From the NCBI RefSeq assembly GCF_900109945.1, contig NZ_FOBX01000022.1, forward strand, positions 19,435 to 83,434: a DNA stretch of 64,000 nt, in the 5' to 3' direction. This document shows positions 1 to 11,468 of the stretch, one piece after another. The position numbers and the translations under genes are program-made. Each line of letters opens with the position of its first letter. Position 1 is the stretch's first letter. This DNA is from Bradyrhizobium sp. OK095. GTDB taxonomy: Bacteria; Pseudomonadota; Alphaproteobacteria; Rhizobiales; Xanthobacteraceae. The notes beneath the pieces are model-generated. The model did no database searches and had not been told where the DNA came from. It worked only from the letters and a program-made list of their open reading frames with translations.

Positions 1-322
1 GTGCACTCGCATGCAGCGAGGAATCGGCATGGGTGTCGTCGAAGTCGAGGGAATGGCCGAGTGCGCCGTTGAGGAGGGCCGCGACCGCAGGTGTCCAGGT
101 CTTGGTGTCGCCGAATACGGTGGAGCAGCCCTTGGTGTCGAGCGCGAGCGCTTCCAGCATCTTCAGGATCGAGGGGGTCGATTCTGCCTCGCTGCGGGCC
201 CGGATGGCGCTGCCGAGGAAATCCAGCGTCAGCACCTTGGCGCGATCCAGCACGTCCGCTGGAATATCCTGGTATTTCAGGTTGGCGACATAGGCGGCAA
301 GCGTTGCGGTTTCGTGGGCCAT
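1..322 (-). CDS. MmgE/PrpD family protein, N-terminal part only
   Basis: Reading leftward from an ATG at 322, the frame stays open for 107 codons and runs off the window, so only the N-terminus is seen. It begins MAHETATLAAYVANLKY and contains HSLDFDDTHADSSLHAS at about residues 91-107. That is the Asp-rich segment typical of the MmgE/PrpD family, whose best-known member is 2-methylcitrate dehydratase. Many relatives in this group have no assigned substrate, so no pathway is claimed. It is divergent from the FUSC gene that follows. The family assignment is firm; the reaction is unknown. Confidence 0.8.
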   Translation of the reverse strand, partial: MAHETATLAAYVANLKYQDIPADVLDRAKVLTLDFLGSAIRARSEAESTPSILKMLEALALDTKGCSTVFGDTKTWTPAVAALLNGALGHSLDFDDTHADSSLHASA

Positions 323-446
323 CGTGTTTCCTCGTTTTGGCCGGCAAGTTAGGCGGGCTGATTTGGCCTTTCAAGCGGCCTTGGGGCCGCGGGCATCAGC
401 CATGCTTTTGGCTGGCTTTACGAGGATCGGACCGGGACATTCGACG

Positions 447-1562
447 ATGGCAGTCGCAAGAGAGCTATTCGACCGGGTCTGGTCGCGCCGGACGCAATTG
501 GGGCTGGCGGTCCGGGTCACGGTGGCGGCCACCGGGGCCTATGCGCTTGCCACCGCGCTGCATTTGTTGTTGCCGCTTTGGGCGGTGCTGACCTCCATTA
601 TCGTAACCCAGATGAGCGTCGGGCGCTCGCTGAAGGCGACGCGCGACTACATGCTCGGCACGATCGGCGGTGCGATCTATGGCGGCGCGATCGCAATCCT
701 GATCCCCTATTCCGGCGAGCTCGGCCTGCTGGGATTGCTGGTGCTGGCCGTGGCCCCGCTTGCGTTTGTTGCGGCGATCTATCCGAATCTGAGCTCTGCA
801 ACGGTGACGGCGGTGATCGTGCTGGTGCTTCCGACCATGCACCATGCCGATCCCATGGCCTCGGCGATCGATCGGGTCAGCGAAGTCTCGGTCGGCGCGG
901 TGACGGGACTGCTGGTCTCGTTCCTGGTGCTGCCGTCGCGCGCGGTGCGGCAGATTCGCGCCAGCGCGGCCAGGCTGCTTGAATTGATCGCGGAAGCCTT
1001 CACCGAACTGCTCGCGGGCCTCACGCGCGGCCGCGACAACGATGCGTTGCATCGGATTCAGGACGGAATCGGCACCGCAATGGTCGGCATGAATACGATC
1101 GGCGCCGAAGCCGAGCGCGAGCGCTCAGCGCGATTGTCGGGCGGGCCCGACACCGGTCCGCTGTTGCGAACGATTTTGCGGCTGCGCCATGACGTCGTGA
1201 TGATCGGCCGCGCCACCGTGGTGCCGCTGCCGGTCGAGGTGCAGGTCAGGCTTGCCGCGCCCCTTGCAGAGGTCAGCGCCGCGATCGTGCGCTTTTTGAA
1301 GTCGGCGGCCGAAGCCATGCGCGCGGGCGCCGGCGCCCCGCCGATCCATCCCGTCCACGTCGCGCTCCAGCACTATTCCGAGGCGGTTGCCGCCGTCCGC
1401 CAGGACGGCCTGATCCGCGGCCAGCCGGCCGATACCGCCGAGCGCTTCTTCGCGATCGGCTTCTCGCTGGAGCAGATGCACCAAAATCTCTGCGATCTCG
1501 ATCGCGTCGTCGGCGAATGGTCGGAGGCGGCGGCGGATGGGCCGGTGAAGATCGCCGAGTGA
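447..1562 (+). CDS. FUSC family membrane transporter
   Basis: This is a 371-residue inner-membrane protein. Hydrophobic stretches cover roughly residues 20-165 (around ALATALHLLLPLWAVLTSII, GTIGGAIYGGAIAILI, LLGLLVLAVAPLAFVAAIY and VTAVIVLVLPT), followed by a soluble helical C-terminal half. This matches the FUSC / aromatic-acid exporter family in its half-length form, which usually moves aromatic acids or drugs out of the cell. I chose the ATG at 447 because the frame upstream (from 324) encodes an Arg-rich stretch unlike the family N-terminus. It converges with the isomerase gene, with one base between the stops. The substrate is not predictable. Confidence 0.78.
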   Translation: MAVARELFDRVWSRRTQLGLAVRVTVAATGAYALATALHLLLPLWAVLTSIIVTQMSVGRSLKATRDYMLGTIGGAIYGGAIAILIPYSGELGLLGLLVLAVAPLAFVAAIYPNLSSATVTAVIVLVLPTMHHADPMASAIDRVSEVSVGAVTGLLVSFLVLPSRAVRQIRASAARLLELIAEAFTELLAGLTRGRDNDALHRIQDGIGTAMVGMNTIGAEAERERSARLSGGPDTGPLLRTILRLRHDVVMIGRATVVPLPVEVQVRLAAPLAEVSAAIVRFLKSAAEAMRAGAGAPPIHPVHVALQHYSEAVAAVRQDGLIRGQPADTAERFFAIGFSLEQMHQNLCDLDRVVGEWSEAAADGPVKIAE

Positions 1563-1563
1563 G

Positions 1564-2214
1564 CTAACGCTTCGTCAGGCCCTTAGCCACCATACGCCAG
1601 ACCAGCAGATCGATGCGGTCCTGGCCGAAGAACGGCTCGTTCTCGAACACGAAGGTCGGCACGCCCCAATGGCCCGAGGCGGCGTGGTCCTTTTCGTTCT
1701 CCGCGATCACCTGCTCGTAGCGATCGGGGTCGGCACTGATCGCGGCGTCCATGGCGGCAAGATCGAAGCCCGCCTTATCGGCGGCGCGCGCGAGATGATC
1801 GCTCTCGTTCCAGCCCGCAACAGAGCCGTCCCACAGCACACGTGCGATCGCGTCGGTGAATGCGAGCGAGCGGCCTTCGAGCTGTGCCATCGCCCCCAGC
1901 CGGGTCAGCCGGTGGATGTAAGGCTGCTCGGCCGCGACATCGAACGTCGTCTTGTCCTGCACGATCGGATCCGGCCTGGGAAAGCGGAACGGAATGCCCT
2001 CGTGCTGCGCCACGCGCGTGCTGTCGAGCACCACATAGCGAATGAAGTTCGGGCTGGCCTTCTTGAAGAAGCCGGGCACGCGGACTGCGAGCGGATAGAC
2101 CGGCCGCAGGTTCACCGCGAGATCATATTGCTCGACGAGTTTCAGCGTCTTTGGTAGCGCCAGATAGCTGAAAGGACTGCGGTAGGAATAGAAGAGGTCG
2201 ACGGACAGCGTCAT
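1564..2214 (-). CDS. 2-hydroxychromene-2-carboxylate isomerase-like (DsbA-fold) protein
   Basis: This 216-residue thioredoxin/DsbA-fold protein has the N-terminal signature YSYRSPFSYLAL. Its Ser13 aligns with the glutathione-contacting serine of NahD-type HCCA isomerases, and there is no CxxC. The C-terminal GVPTFVFENEPFFGQDRIDLL, with the cis-Pro loop, is typical of the family. Known members isomerise naphthalene-pathway intermediates using glutathione, but no aromatic-degradation genes surround this one, so the substrate is open. The ATG at 2214 overlaps the DUF2867 stop as ATGA, which fixes the start and implies translational coupling in a MATE-DUF2867-isomerase operon. Confidence 0.82.
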   Translation of the reverse strand: MTLSVDLFYSYRSPFSYLALPKTLKLVEQYDLAVNLRPVYPLAVRVPGFFKKASPNFIRYVVLDSTRVAQHEGIPFRFPRPDPIVQDKTTFDVAAEQPYIHRLTRLGAMAQLEGRSLAFTDAIARVLWDGSVAGWNESDHLARAADKAGFDLAAMDAAISADPDRYEQVIAENEKDHAASGHWGVPTFVFENEPFFGQDRIDLLVWRMVAKGLTKR

Positions 2215-2699
2215 CGCACCGGCTCCACGATGCACCCCATCATGCTGCGGACCACGAGCTTGTGGAAGGGCATGATCAGGGTGAGGTAGCTCCGGCCGAG
2301 CAGATTATTCGTTCGTACTAGCGTGGTCGATGTCACCTGACGGCTCGCCGCATCGCCAGCCACGTCGACGACGAGGCGGAAGTCGAGGTGAAAATCGTCG
2401 AAGCCGGCGACCAGCCGCTCCGGTGTCTCGCTCAGCACCGGAAACAGGCCGATCAGGCCTCCCGGCGCGTAGGCGCCTTCGCCCGACGTCTTCAGTCCAA
2501 ACGGCTTCACCAGGATGTTACGCAAGCGCGTCAGCGCATCGATCCAGCGCGGCCCGTGCAGCACCATTCGGGTGCAGGCCTCGCGGGCACTCAATGGCGT
2601 TGTGCCGACCTCCACACGAAACGCGTCGATGAACTGCGCGCCTGACAGCACCGTGCCGGCATCGACATTGGGGGTGATTTCGCGAACGGATCCTGTCAT
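2211..2699 (-). CDS. DUF2867 domain protein
   Basis: This 162-residue soluble protein begins MTGSVREITPNVDAG and ends MPFHKLVVRSMMGCIVEPVR. The FxLDFRLVVDV segment and the C-terminal YLTLIMPFHKLVVR strand-helix are characteristic of DUF2867, a family with a START/SRPBCC-like appearance and no established function. The start at 2699 overlaps the MATE stop by four bases and its own stop overlaps the isomerase start by four bases, so all three are probably made from one message. The frame extends further upstream but would run inside the MATE gene. Confidence 0.75.
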   Translation of the reverse strand: MTGSVREITPNVDAGTVLSGAQFIDAFRVEVGTTPLSAREACTRMVLHGPRWIDALTRLRNILVKPFGLKTSGEGAYAPGGLIGLFPVLSETPERLVAGFDDFHLDFRLVVDVAGDAASRQVTSTTLVRTNNLLGRSYLTLIMPFHKLVVRSMMGCIVEPVR

Positions 2700-4090
2700 C
2701 CCGCCAGTCTGCGCGTCAGCATCCGGAAGCGCAAGATCAAGAGTCCGGCATAGACGAACGTCCCGACCGAGAACCCGATCCAGACGCCGACCGCGCCAAG
2801 GTGGGCGTTGAAAGCGAGCATCCAGCCGACGGGAAATGCGACGCACCAATAGCCGATTGCCGCGAACACCAGTGTCATCCTGGTGTCATTGATGCCGCGC
2901 AGCGCTCCGCCCACGATGGTCTGGAGGCCGTCGGCGATGAAGAAGGTGGCGCCAACGACCAGCAGCGTCGCCGTCAGCTCGACAGTCGCAGCACTTGCCT
3001 CACCAGTGCCGAAGAACAACCGTCCCAGCTGGTAGCGGCCGAGGATAATGGCGACCGTCAGTGCCGAGACCAGGATGACCCCGAGCACAGCGGCGGCCAG
3101 CCCTGCGCGTTTCACCGCGGCCGGATCATTGCGGCCGAAGGCATGGCCCACGCGGACCGTCGCCGCCATGCCGATGCCGAGCGGCACCATGAACAGCACG
3201 GCGGTGATCTGGAGCGCGATCTGGTGCGCGGCGATTGCGGCGGTCGAGATCAATCCCATCAGCAGCGCGGCCGACGAGAACAGGCCATATTCCATCAGCA
3301 GGGAAAACGAAATTGGCGCGCCGATCGCGATCAGCTGGCGCATCAGCGGCCAGTCGATCCGCCAGAGATGAGCGAGCGGGCGATAATCCGCGAACGGCTT
3401 ACGCCACGCGGCGATGGCGAGCGTGGCGAGGAACGTGCCGAGATTGACCAGCGTGGTCGCAAGGCCGGCGCCGAACAGGCCGAGCTCCGGCAGGCCGAAC
3501 AGGCCGTGGATCAGAACATAAACCAGTGCAGCATTGACCGGGATCGCCGCGAGGGTGATCCACAGCGGTGCCTGCGGCCGGTTCACCGCGCTCATCATGC
3601 TGCGCAGCGCGATGAAGCCGAGCGCCGGCGCGATGCCCCAGGCCAATCCGTAGAGATAGCGCTGGGCGAGTGCGGCCGATTGCGGTGCCTGGCCGAGTGC
3701 GATCAGGATGGGCTCGCCGTAGAGCGGCGAGGCCATCATCGGCAGCGAGATCAGCAGCGCGATCCACAGGCCGACACGCAGGGAATGGCGGATGCGCCTG
3801 ACATCGCCGGCGCCGAACGCCTGCGCGACGAGCGGAGACACCGCCGCCATCAATCCGAGCCCGAAGGTGAAGCTGATGAAATAGACCGTATGCGCCAGCG
3901 CGGCGGCGGCCACCGCATTCTCGCCGAGGTGCCCGATCATCGCGAGGTCGGTCGTGATCATCGCGATCTGCCCGAGCTGCGTCAGCATCATCGGCACAGC
4001 CAGCTTCAGCGTCTCGACGAATTCTTCGGCGAGATGGTTTTGCGGCACGCCGGCTTGCGGCTGCGGACGGGGCTGCACGGTGTCGAGCAT
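2696..4090 (-). CDS. MATE family multidrug efflux transporter
   Basis: This 464-residue polytopic protein has about 12 hydrophobic segments and the two-fold MATE arrangement. The first bundle starts LAVPMMLTQLGQIAMITTDLAMIGHLG and the second starts near LIAIGAPISFSLLMEYGLFSSAALLMG. MATE proteins export cationic drugs and metabolites using a sodium or proton gradient; the substrate here is unknown. I chose the ATG at 4090 because upstream codons in frame lie inside a dispersed palindromic repeat (4122-4233). It is the first gene of the three-gene operon running to 1564. Confidence 0.88.
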   Translation of the reverse strand: MLDTVQPRPQPQAGVPQNHLAEEFVETLKLAVPMMLTQLGQIAMITTDLAMIGHLGENAVAAAALAHTVYFISFTFGLGLMAAVSPLVAQAFGAGDVRRIRHSLRVGLWIALLISLPMMASPLYGEPILIALGQAPQSAALAQRYLYGLAWGIAPALGFIALRSMMSAVNRPQAPLWITLAAIPVNAALVYVLIHGLFGLPELGLFGAGLATTLVNLGTFLATLAIAAWRKPFADYRPLAHLWRIDWPLMRQLIAIGAPISFSLLMEYGLFSSAALLMGLISTAAIAAHQIALQITAVLFMVPLGIGMAATVRVGHAFGRNDPAAVKRAGLAAAVLGVILVSALTVAIILGRYQLGRLFFGTGEASAATVELTATLLVVGATFFIADGLQTIVGGALRGINDTRMTLVFAAIGYWCVAFPVGWMLAFNAHLGAVGVWIGFSVGTFVYAGLLILRFRMLTRRLAG

Positions 4091-4121
4091 GGGCGGGTCG
4101 ATAGCACAGCTGGGCTTGCGT

Positions 4122-4233
4122 GTCCCGGACGCGCGAAGCGCGAGCCGGGACCCAGAAGCTGCGGCGGAGCTTTCGGCCACATGGGCCCCGGCTCAGCAGC
4201 GCATCACAAGCGTGCTGCGCTGCGTCCGGGGCA
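4122..4233. repeat. dispersed palindromic repeat, GTCCCGGA/CCGGGAC type
   Basis: Two adjacent imperfect hairpins are present: GTCCCGGAC...GCCGGGAC at about 4122-4151, and GGCCCCGG...CCGGGGC at about 4184-4232. The same architecture recurs at 20068-20187, 21614-21642 and 60756-60893. It is non-coding, lies between the MATE and murA genes, and is typical of REP-like elements in Bradyrhizobium-type genomes. It could act as a terminator for murA, but no T-run is visible. Confidence 0.7.
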
Positions 4234-4267
4234 CGAGACCTGTTTCAATCAGGGAGTTAGGACGCCG

Positions 4268-5560
4268 TCAGCCCTTCCGTTCAGGCACGCGCTTGATCTT
4301 GGCGCCGAGCGCATTCAGCCGTTCGTCGATGCGCTCGTAGCCGCGCTCGATCTGGTCGGCGTTGTTGATGGTGGAGGTGCCCTCGGCACAGACCGCCGCG
4401 AGCAGCATCGCCATGCCGGCGCGGATGTCGGGCGAGATCATCGATGCGCCGCGCAGGCGGCTGGGGCCGGCGATGATGGCGCGATGCGGGTCGCACAGCA
4501 CGATGCGCGCGCCCATCGCGATCAGCTTGTCGACGAAGAACATCCTGGATTCGAACATCTTCTCGAACATCAGGATCACGCCCTCGCATTGCGTGGCGGT
4601 GACGATCGCGATCGACATCAGATCGGCGGGGAAGGCGGGCCAGGGCTGGTCCTCCAGCTTCGGCACGTGGCCGCCAAAATCATCCTGGATCTTCATCGTC
4701 TGGTTGGAGGGCACGATGAGATCGTCGCCCTCGACGCGGCAGACGATGCCGAGCCGCTCGAACCCCATGCGGATCGAGCGCAGATGCTCGACGCCCGCGC
4801 GCGTGATGCGAAGCTGCGAGCGCGTCACGGCGGCAAGGCCGATCAGCGAGCCGACCTCGATATGATCGGGCTGGATCCGGTAGGTCGTGCCGCCAAGCGT
4901 CGCCGGACCATGCACGATCATGGTGTTGGTGCCGATGCCCTCGATCTTCGCGCCGAGCGCGACCAGGAAATTGGCGAGGTCCTGCACATGCGGCTCGGAC
5001 GCCGCGTTGCGCAGATAGGTGACGCCGTCGGCGGCGACCGCGGCGACCAGCGCGTTCTCGGTCGCGGTGACGCTCGGCTCGTCCAGGAACACGTCAGCGC
5101 CGGTCAGTTTGGAAGCGCGGAATTCGAGCCGGTCGGTCGCCGTGACCTTGGCTCCGAGCTGCTCGAGCGCCAGCATATGCGTGTCCAGCCGGCGGCGGCC
5201 GATGACATCGCCGCCCGGCGGCGGCAGCATCACCTCGCCGCAGCGGGCGAGCAGGGGGCCTGCGAGCAGGATCGAGGCGCGGATGCGGACGCAGAGCTCG
5301 GGGTCGAGGTCGGCGGCGCGGATGCTCTTGGCATGAATCACGAGCGTATTGCGGCCGGTCCATTCCGCCGAAGCGCCCACCGAGCGGATCAGCTCGACCA
5401 GCGTCTCGGTGTCGCGGATCCGCGGCACGTTCTCCAGCGTTACCGGATGCTCGGTGAGCAGGGCGGCGGCGATGATCGGCAGCGCCGAATTCTTGTTGCC
5501 GGACGGCTCGATCGAGCCCGAGAGCCGGTGACCGCCCTCGACGATGTATTGAATGGGCGC
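4268..5560 (-). CDS. murA: UDP-N-acetylglucosamine 1-carboxyvinyltransferase, Asp-type paralogue
   Basis: This 430-residue MurA-fold enzyme would transfer enolpyruvate from PEP to UDP-GlcNAc, the first committed step of peptidoglycan synthesis. The N-terminal SGNKNSALPI holds the conserved Lys24-Asn25, and DIRAGMAMLLAA matches the C-terminal Arg loop. The active-site loop reads PPGGDVIGRR, with Asp119 where most MurA proteins have the fosfomycin-reactive Cys. The start is GTG at 5560; upstream codons are not family-like. Other alphaproteobacteria usually carry a further murA elsewhere, so this may be a second copy. It lies 130 bases downstream of gyrB on the same strand. Confidence 0.88.
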   Translation of the reverse strand, partial: APIQYIVEGGHRLSGSIEPSGNKNSALPIIAAALLTEHPVTLENVPRIRDTETLVELIRSVGASAEWTGRNTLVIHAKSIRAADLDPELCVRIRASILLAGPLLARCGEVMLPPPGGDVIGRRRLDTHMLALEQLGAKVTATDRLEFRASKLTGADVFLDEPSVTATENALVAAVAADGVTYLRNAASEPHVQDLANFLVALGAKIEGIGTNTMIVHGPATLGGTTYRIQPDHIEVGSLIGLAAVTRSQLRITRAGVEHLRSIRMGFERLGIVCRVEGDDLIVPSNQTMKIQDDFGGHVPKLEDQPWPAFPADLMSIAIVTATQCEGVILMFEKMFESRMFFVDKLIAMGARIVLCDPHRAIIAGPSRLRGASMISPDIRAGMAMLLAAVCAEGTSTINNADQIERGYERIDERLNALGAKIKRVPERKG

Positions 5561-5690
5561 CACTGATATCTCTCCGTCCTGTTGCGGTTGGGGCGGGCTG
5601 CTTCGGAGGCGGAAACTATAGGGAATTGCGGGCGAATTCAATTTGCCGTTGCCGACAGGCAGCGCTGAGCGCCGCCTGTCCTACCGGACC

Positions 5691-8126
<2,436 letters not shown>

Positions 8127-8408
8127 GAGAGGCCTTCGAAATGTCGCCCGAATCAGCCGCGCAAAAAGGCGCTGATTAGCGGCTATTTGTGCCACGAAAG
8201 AGGGATTGCGCCTAGCGCAAAGTATCCTCTGGCAAGTCTTTGATCAGATAGGAGTTTTTGGCCGGTTTTCAAGGCGTGCGAAGGCCGATTCTGGGGCTCG
8301 CGAAAAGGGCGATTCGAGACCCTGTTTTGAGCCCTCGAAGGCGTGGATTTTGCGGGGCGCGGAGAAGCGCGTTCCTAGCGCCGTGGCGCCCGGAACAGGC
8401 GACTGGGT

Positions 8409-9164
8409 TCAGTAAATCTGATCCGGCTTCTTATCGTCGTCGAAGCTGATGGACCAGGCCTCGCCCGAAGCCACGGTGATGGTATCGGTCCGCAACCGGT
8501 AGCCCGACACGACCAGCTCGTAGGAATACGTGCCGGGCGGCAGGTCCAGCATTTGCGGGTGATTCTCGCCGCCCGCGATCTCGATGGTCTGATCGTTGAT
8601 CGTGAGTGAAGCCACGTTCGGCACAAGATAGCCGAATATCAGCCGTGCTCGTCCGGGCATCGGCAGGACATTGGCTTTGGCCGCGGCCTCCGTATTCCGC
8701 TGCACCAGGCTGACCGTGGTCTCGTCCTTCGCGCGGCCAAGCTTCAGTGTGGCCGGCCCCTTGGGGGCGGCGAAGGCGAGCTGCGCATGATCGGCGGCAA
8801 CCACAGCGCCATCCGGCTTTTCCTCCCAGCCGCGCTTTGCGAGCTCCGTGCGGTAGAATGCGAGCACATCGCTGAGCTGGGCCTGCACATGGGCTTCAAG
8901 TCCGACCCGCAGCGGGACTTCGATGCCGGTCGTATGGGTGGTGTTGGAGCTGAAGAAGTTGTTTTGCTTCGGCACCGGCATGTCGGCGTCGGGATTCGCC
9001 GGTGTGAGTGCCGCCGAAGTTAGCGGTGATGGATGCGGCATCCATCCGACGGCGCTTGCGGCGACCAGGCTGCCCGCGAGAAGAGCGAAGCCGCACAGCG
9101 GCAGTAACCACCGTGTCGGACCTCTCATCAGACGCCTTGCCGTCGTCATGTCTGTTCTCTTCAT
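8409..9164 (-). CDS. unrecognised exported protein, single-module paralogue 1
   Basis: This 251-residue protein has an N-terminal signal segment (WLLPLCGFALLAGSLVAASA), a linker, then a module beginning LSDVLAFYRTELAKRGWEE (about residues 98-116). The rest of that module is a beta-rich part (QLAFAAPKGPATLKLGR, TTVSLVQRN). A C-terminal beta-sandwich-like half carries MLDLPPGTYSYELVVSG. It is strongly similar to the C-terminal third of the 723-residue gene at 9180-11351 and to 11469-12212. Only 15 bases separate it from the gene upstream, so it is probably co-transcribed. ATG at 9149 is an alternative start. I do not recognise a named family and the function is unknown. Confidence 0.75.
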   Translation of the reverse strand: MKRTDMTTARRLMRGPTRWLLPLCGFALLAGSLVAASAVGWMPHPSPLTSAALTPANPDADMPVPKQNNFFSSNTTHTTGIEVPLRVGLEAHVQAQLSDVLAFYRTELAKRGWEEKPDGAVVAADHAQLAFAAPKGPATLKLGRAKDETTVSLVQRNTEAAAKANVLPMPGRARLIFGYLVPNVASLTINDQTIEIAGGENHPQMLDLPPGTYSYELVVSGYRLRTDTITVASGEAWSISFDDDKKPDQIY

Positions 9165-9179
9165 CGGGGGCCCGGTGGA

Positions 9180-11351
9180 TCAGTACATCTGCAGCGGTAA
9201 CACCTCGCCGGTCGGCCCCACCATCAGGCCCCAGGCGTCGCCCGCAGCGATGGTTATGGTGTCGTTGCGGGCCGGGCGGCCCGCCATTCTCAGCGAATAT
9301 TGGTACCTGCCGGGCGGCAGATCGAGCATCGGGCCCTTCGGCGATTGGGGGCCGCCGGCGCCCGCCGCGATCTTGACGGTCTGCTTGTTGATGGTGAGCA
9401 CGGCTTCCTGGTTGCCCATATTGCCAAGCAGCAACTTGGCCTGGCCGGGCTTCGGCATGATGTCCGCCTTGGTCGCGGCATCCGGGTTCTTCTGCACCAG
9501 GTTGATTGACGTCTCGCTCTCGGTGCGGCCAAGCTTCAGCACGGCCGGTCCCTGCGGGGACGCGAAGGCGAGCTGCACACGATCGGCGGCAACGACTGCG
9601 CCATCCGGCTTCTCCTGCCAGCCGAGTTTTGTAAGCTCGCTGCGATAGAACGCCAGCACGTCGCTGAGCTCGGCCGGCACGCTGGCTTCGAGCTCGCGAC
9701 GGAACGGCACCTCGATGCCGGGGAGTTTTGCAGTGCCGAGTGAGGTCGAACTGTGCTGCTTCGGCACGGGTAGGGCGGACTCCGTATCCGCCTCCAGCGG
9801 CGCGGCCGATTTGGCCGAAGCGCCGGCCTGATCGCTGCCCGCCGGCTTGCTGCCGGACGCAGGCTTGGCGGCAGCCATCGCCAGGCCGGATCCGTTGGCG
9901 CTGACATTCACTTTCGGACCCATCTGCATCAAGGTCATCGAGATCGACTTGCCCGCCTTGGAGAATTCCATCACCACCATGTTGGGCTGGTTGATGACGG
10001 AGGGCTGCTCCTTCCAGCCGGTGGGCTTCAGCGAGGCGCGGTAGAAGGCGGCCAACGCCTTCACGCTCGAGGTCGAGTTGAATTCGAGCCGGCCGTCGTC
10101 GAACTCCACCTCTTGCGCATTCTCGGGCACCGGCAGCGGCGCGTTGCTGCCGGCGAGCGCCTGCAGCGGCGCATCGGACAGCGTGGCGGCCTGCGCCTTG
10201 CGCCTGACTTCATCCGCGGCGATGACCTGTTTCGCCATCTGCTCCGCGTCCTTCATGAATTGGTCGTCGGCATCCTTCTTCGCCTTGGTGCGGGCGGCAA
10301 GCACGGACTCCTTCACCTGCGCGGCCAAATCGACCATCGTGAAATCGTATTTGCGGCCGAGATGCAGCACGCCGGTTTCCTCGGGCGAGGAGAATTTCAG
10401 CGCCACTTCGTCGCCTGCAGCGAGAGGTGTATTTCCCTCTTCCGTCCAGCCGCGCGCAGTGAATTCGCGATGGTAGAAGGCGAGCACGGCGGGCAGATCG
10501 GCAAGGGCGGCGACCGTCAGCTCACGCCGGTTCGATCGAGCGTCGCCTCTGCCCCCGGCTGACTTGTACGGCTTCGGCGCCGGCAGACCGGACATGTCTT
10601 CTGCCTCCAGATCGGTCGGCAAGGCGAACGGCGCGATCCTGATCTCGACATTGGTCCGCCCGTCGTCACGGCGGGTCAGCGTCAGCATCACCGGCTTCTG
10701 CTTGTAGAACTGCGTCGAGTCGCCGTCGGGATGGTCGAAGAAGCTGCGGATGCCGTTCGGGACGGTTTCGCTCAGGTCCGCGTTCGGCCAGCTTGCGGCC
10801 GTCGCGGGCGTAAGCTTGCGCCAGCCGATCGCGGCCATTTCTTTCGCGTAGAAATCCACGGTCGCATCGAAAGCGCTGGGCGCGATGCAGCCGAGATAGG
10901 GCCGCGTCTCGTCGAACACGAGGTCGATCGCGCCGTCGGGGAAGGGCACATTCGAATAAATGCGGTTCGGGCTGTAGGTGACCGCGGATTGATCGGGCCG
11001 GCCGAGGCCCTGCGTGAAGGAGACGGACAGTCCCTGCCGCCCCTTCTTGAAGGCGAGGTTGGTCTTGGTCTCGTTGAGCGGGCGGACATAGGGCACCCAG
11101 CCGTCGGCGCTGAGCATCTTCGTCACCGCAGCGGTCGTCACCGCGACCACGGTCGACACGCCATATCTCACCCGGGAGGGATCGGGCCGCGAGTTGTCCT
11201 CGATCGCGCCCGACAGCACCGGCAGTGTGTGAACGTCGACATAGCCCGCGTCGAATGGTGCCGCGCGCGCAGGGCTCGCCATCAACAGAATACCGCATGC
11301 AAGCAGCCGCCAGCGTGCCGGGACCCGCGTCCCGCGCTTGATGATCGACAT
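9180..11351 (-). CDS. large exported multi-module protein, paralogue 2
   Basis: This 723-residue protein has a clear signal peptide (RWRLLACGILLMASPARA, cut near residue 30). A helix-turn pattern of the form FYxxELxxxGWxE recurs about five times: near residues 75-88 (weak), 163-178, 287-303, 431-447 and 564-580. Each copy is followed by short strands, giving a string of alpha/beta modules. A low-complexity Ala/Lys/Ser linker (about 490-520) precedes the last module, which together with the C-terminal sandwich matches both neighbours. It is periplasmic or surface-located by inference. No catalytic motif is apparent and the function is unknown. Confidence 0.8.
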   Translation of the reverse strand: MSIIKRGTRVPARWRLLACGILLMASPARAAPFDAGYVDVHTLPVLSGAIEDNSRPDPSRVRYGVSTVVAVTTAAVTKMLSADGWVPYVRPLNETKTNLAFKKGRQGLSVSFTQGLGRPDQSAVTYSPNRIYSNVPFPDGAIDLVFDETRPYLGCIAPSAFDATVDFYAKEMAAIGWRKLTPATAASWPNADLSETVPNGIRSFFDHPDGDSTQFYKQKPVMLTLTRRDDGRTNVEIRIAPFALPTDLEAEDMSGLPAPKPYKSAGGRGDARSNRRELTVAALADLPAVLAFYHREFTARGWTEEGNTPLAAGDEVALKFSSPEETGVLHLGRKYDFTMVDLAAQVKESVLAARTKAKKDADDQFMKDAEQMAKQVIAADEVRRKAQAATLSDAPLQALAGSNAPLPVPENAQEVEFDDGRLEFNSTSSVKALAAFYRASLKPTGWKEQPSVINQPNMVVMEFSKAGKSISMTLMQMGPKVNVSANGSGLAMAAAKPASGSKPAGSDQAGASAKSAAPLEADTESALPVPKQHSSTSLGTAKLPGIEVPFRRELEASVPAELSDVLAFYRSELTKLGWQEKPDGAVVAADRVQLAFASPQGPAVLKLGRTESETSINLVQKNPDAATKADIMPKPGQAKLLLGNMGNQEAVLTINKQTVKIAAGAGGPQSPKGPMLDLPPGRYQYSLRMAGRPARNDTITIAAGDAWGLMVGPTGEVLPLQMY

Positions 11352-11401
11352 CGTGAAAACTCCAGGATTTTGCGCGGGTCTTCATCCCCAGCGCAATTGC
11401 A

Positions 11402-11440
11402 GGCTGCGACACCGTCGGCGCGGCCCCAGACGACTAGTCG
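11402..11440. promoter_or_regulatory. 5' flanking repeat, copy 1
   Basis: A 24-base segment (11402-11425, beginning GGCTGCGACACCG) followed by the palindrome CGACTAGTCG (11431-11440) lies about 50-90 bases upstream of the 9180-11351 start. The same 24 bases and an almost identical ACTAGTCG block occur at 12261-12300, upstream of paralogue 3. It is either a shared promoter/operator or a by-product of tandem duplication. Confidence 0.55.
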
Positions 11441-11468
11441 CGGCACGAACCCGGCAGGTTCAAAGCGC

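Noticed and set aside
2801..5566. A 921-codon open frame on the plus strand
   Set aside because: It spans the antisense of the MATE and murA genes and the repeat between them, and has no family-like segment.
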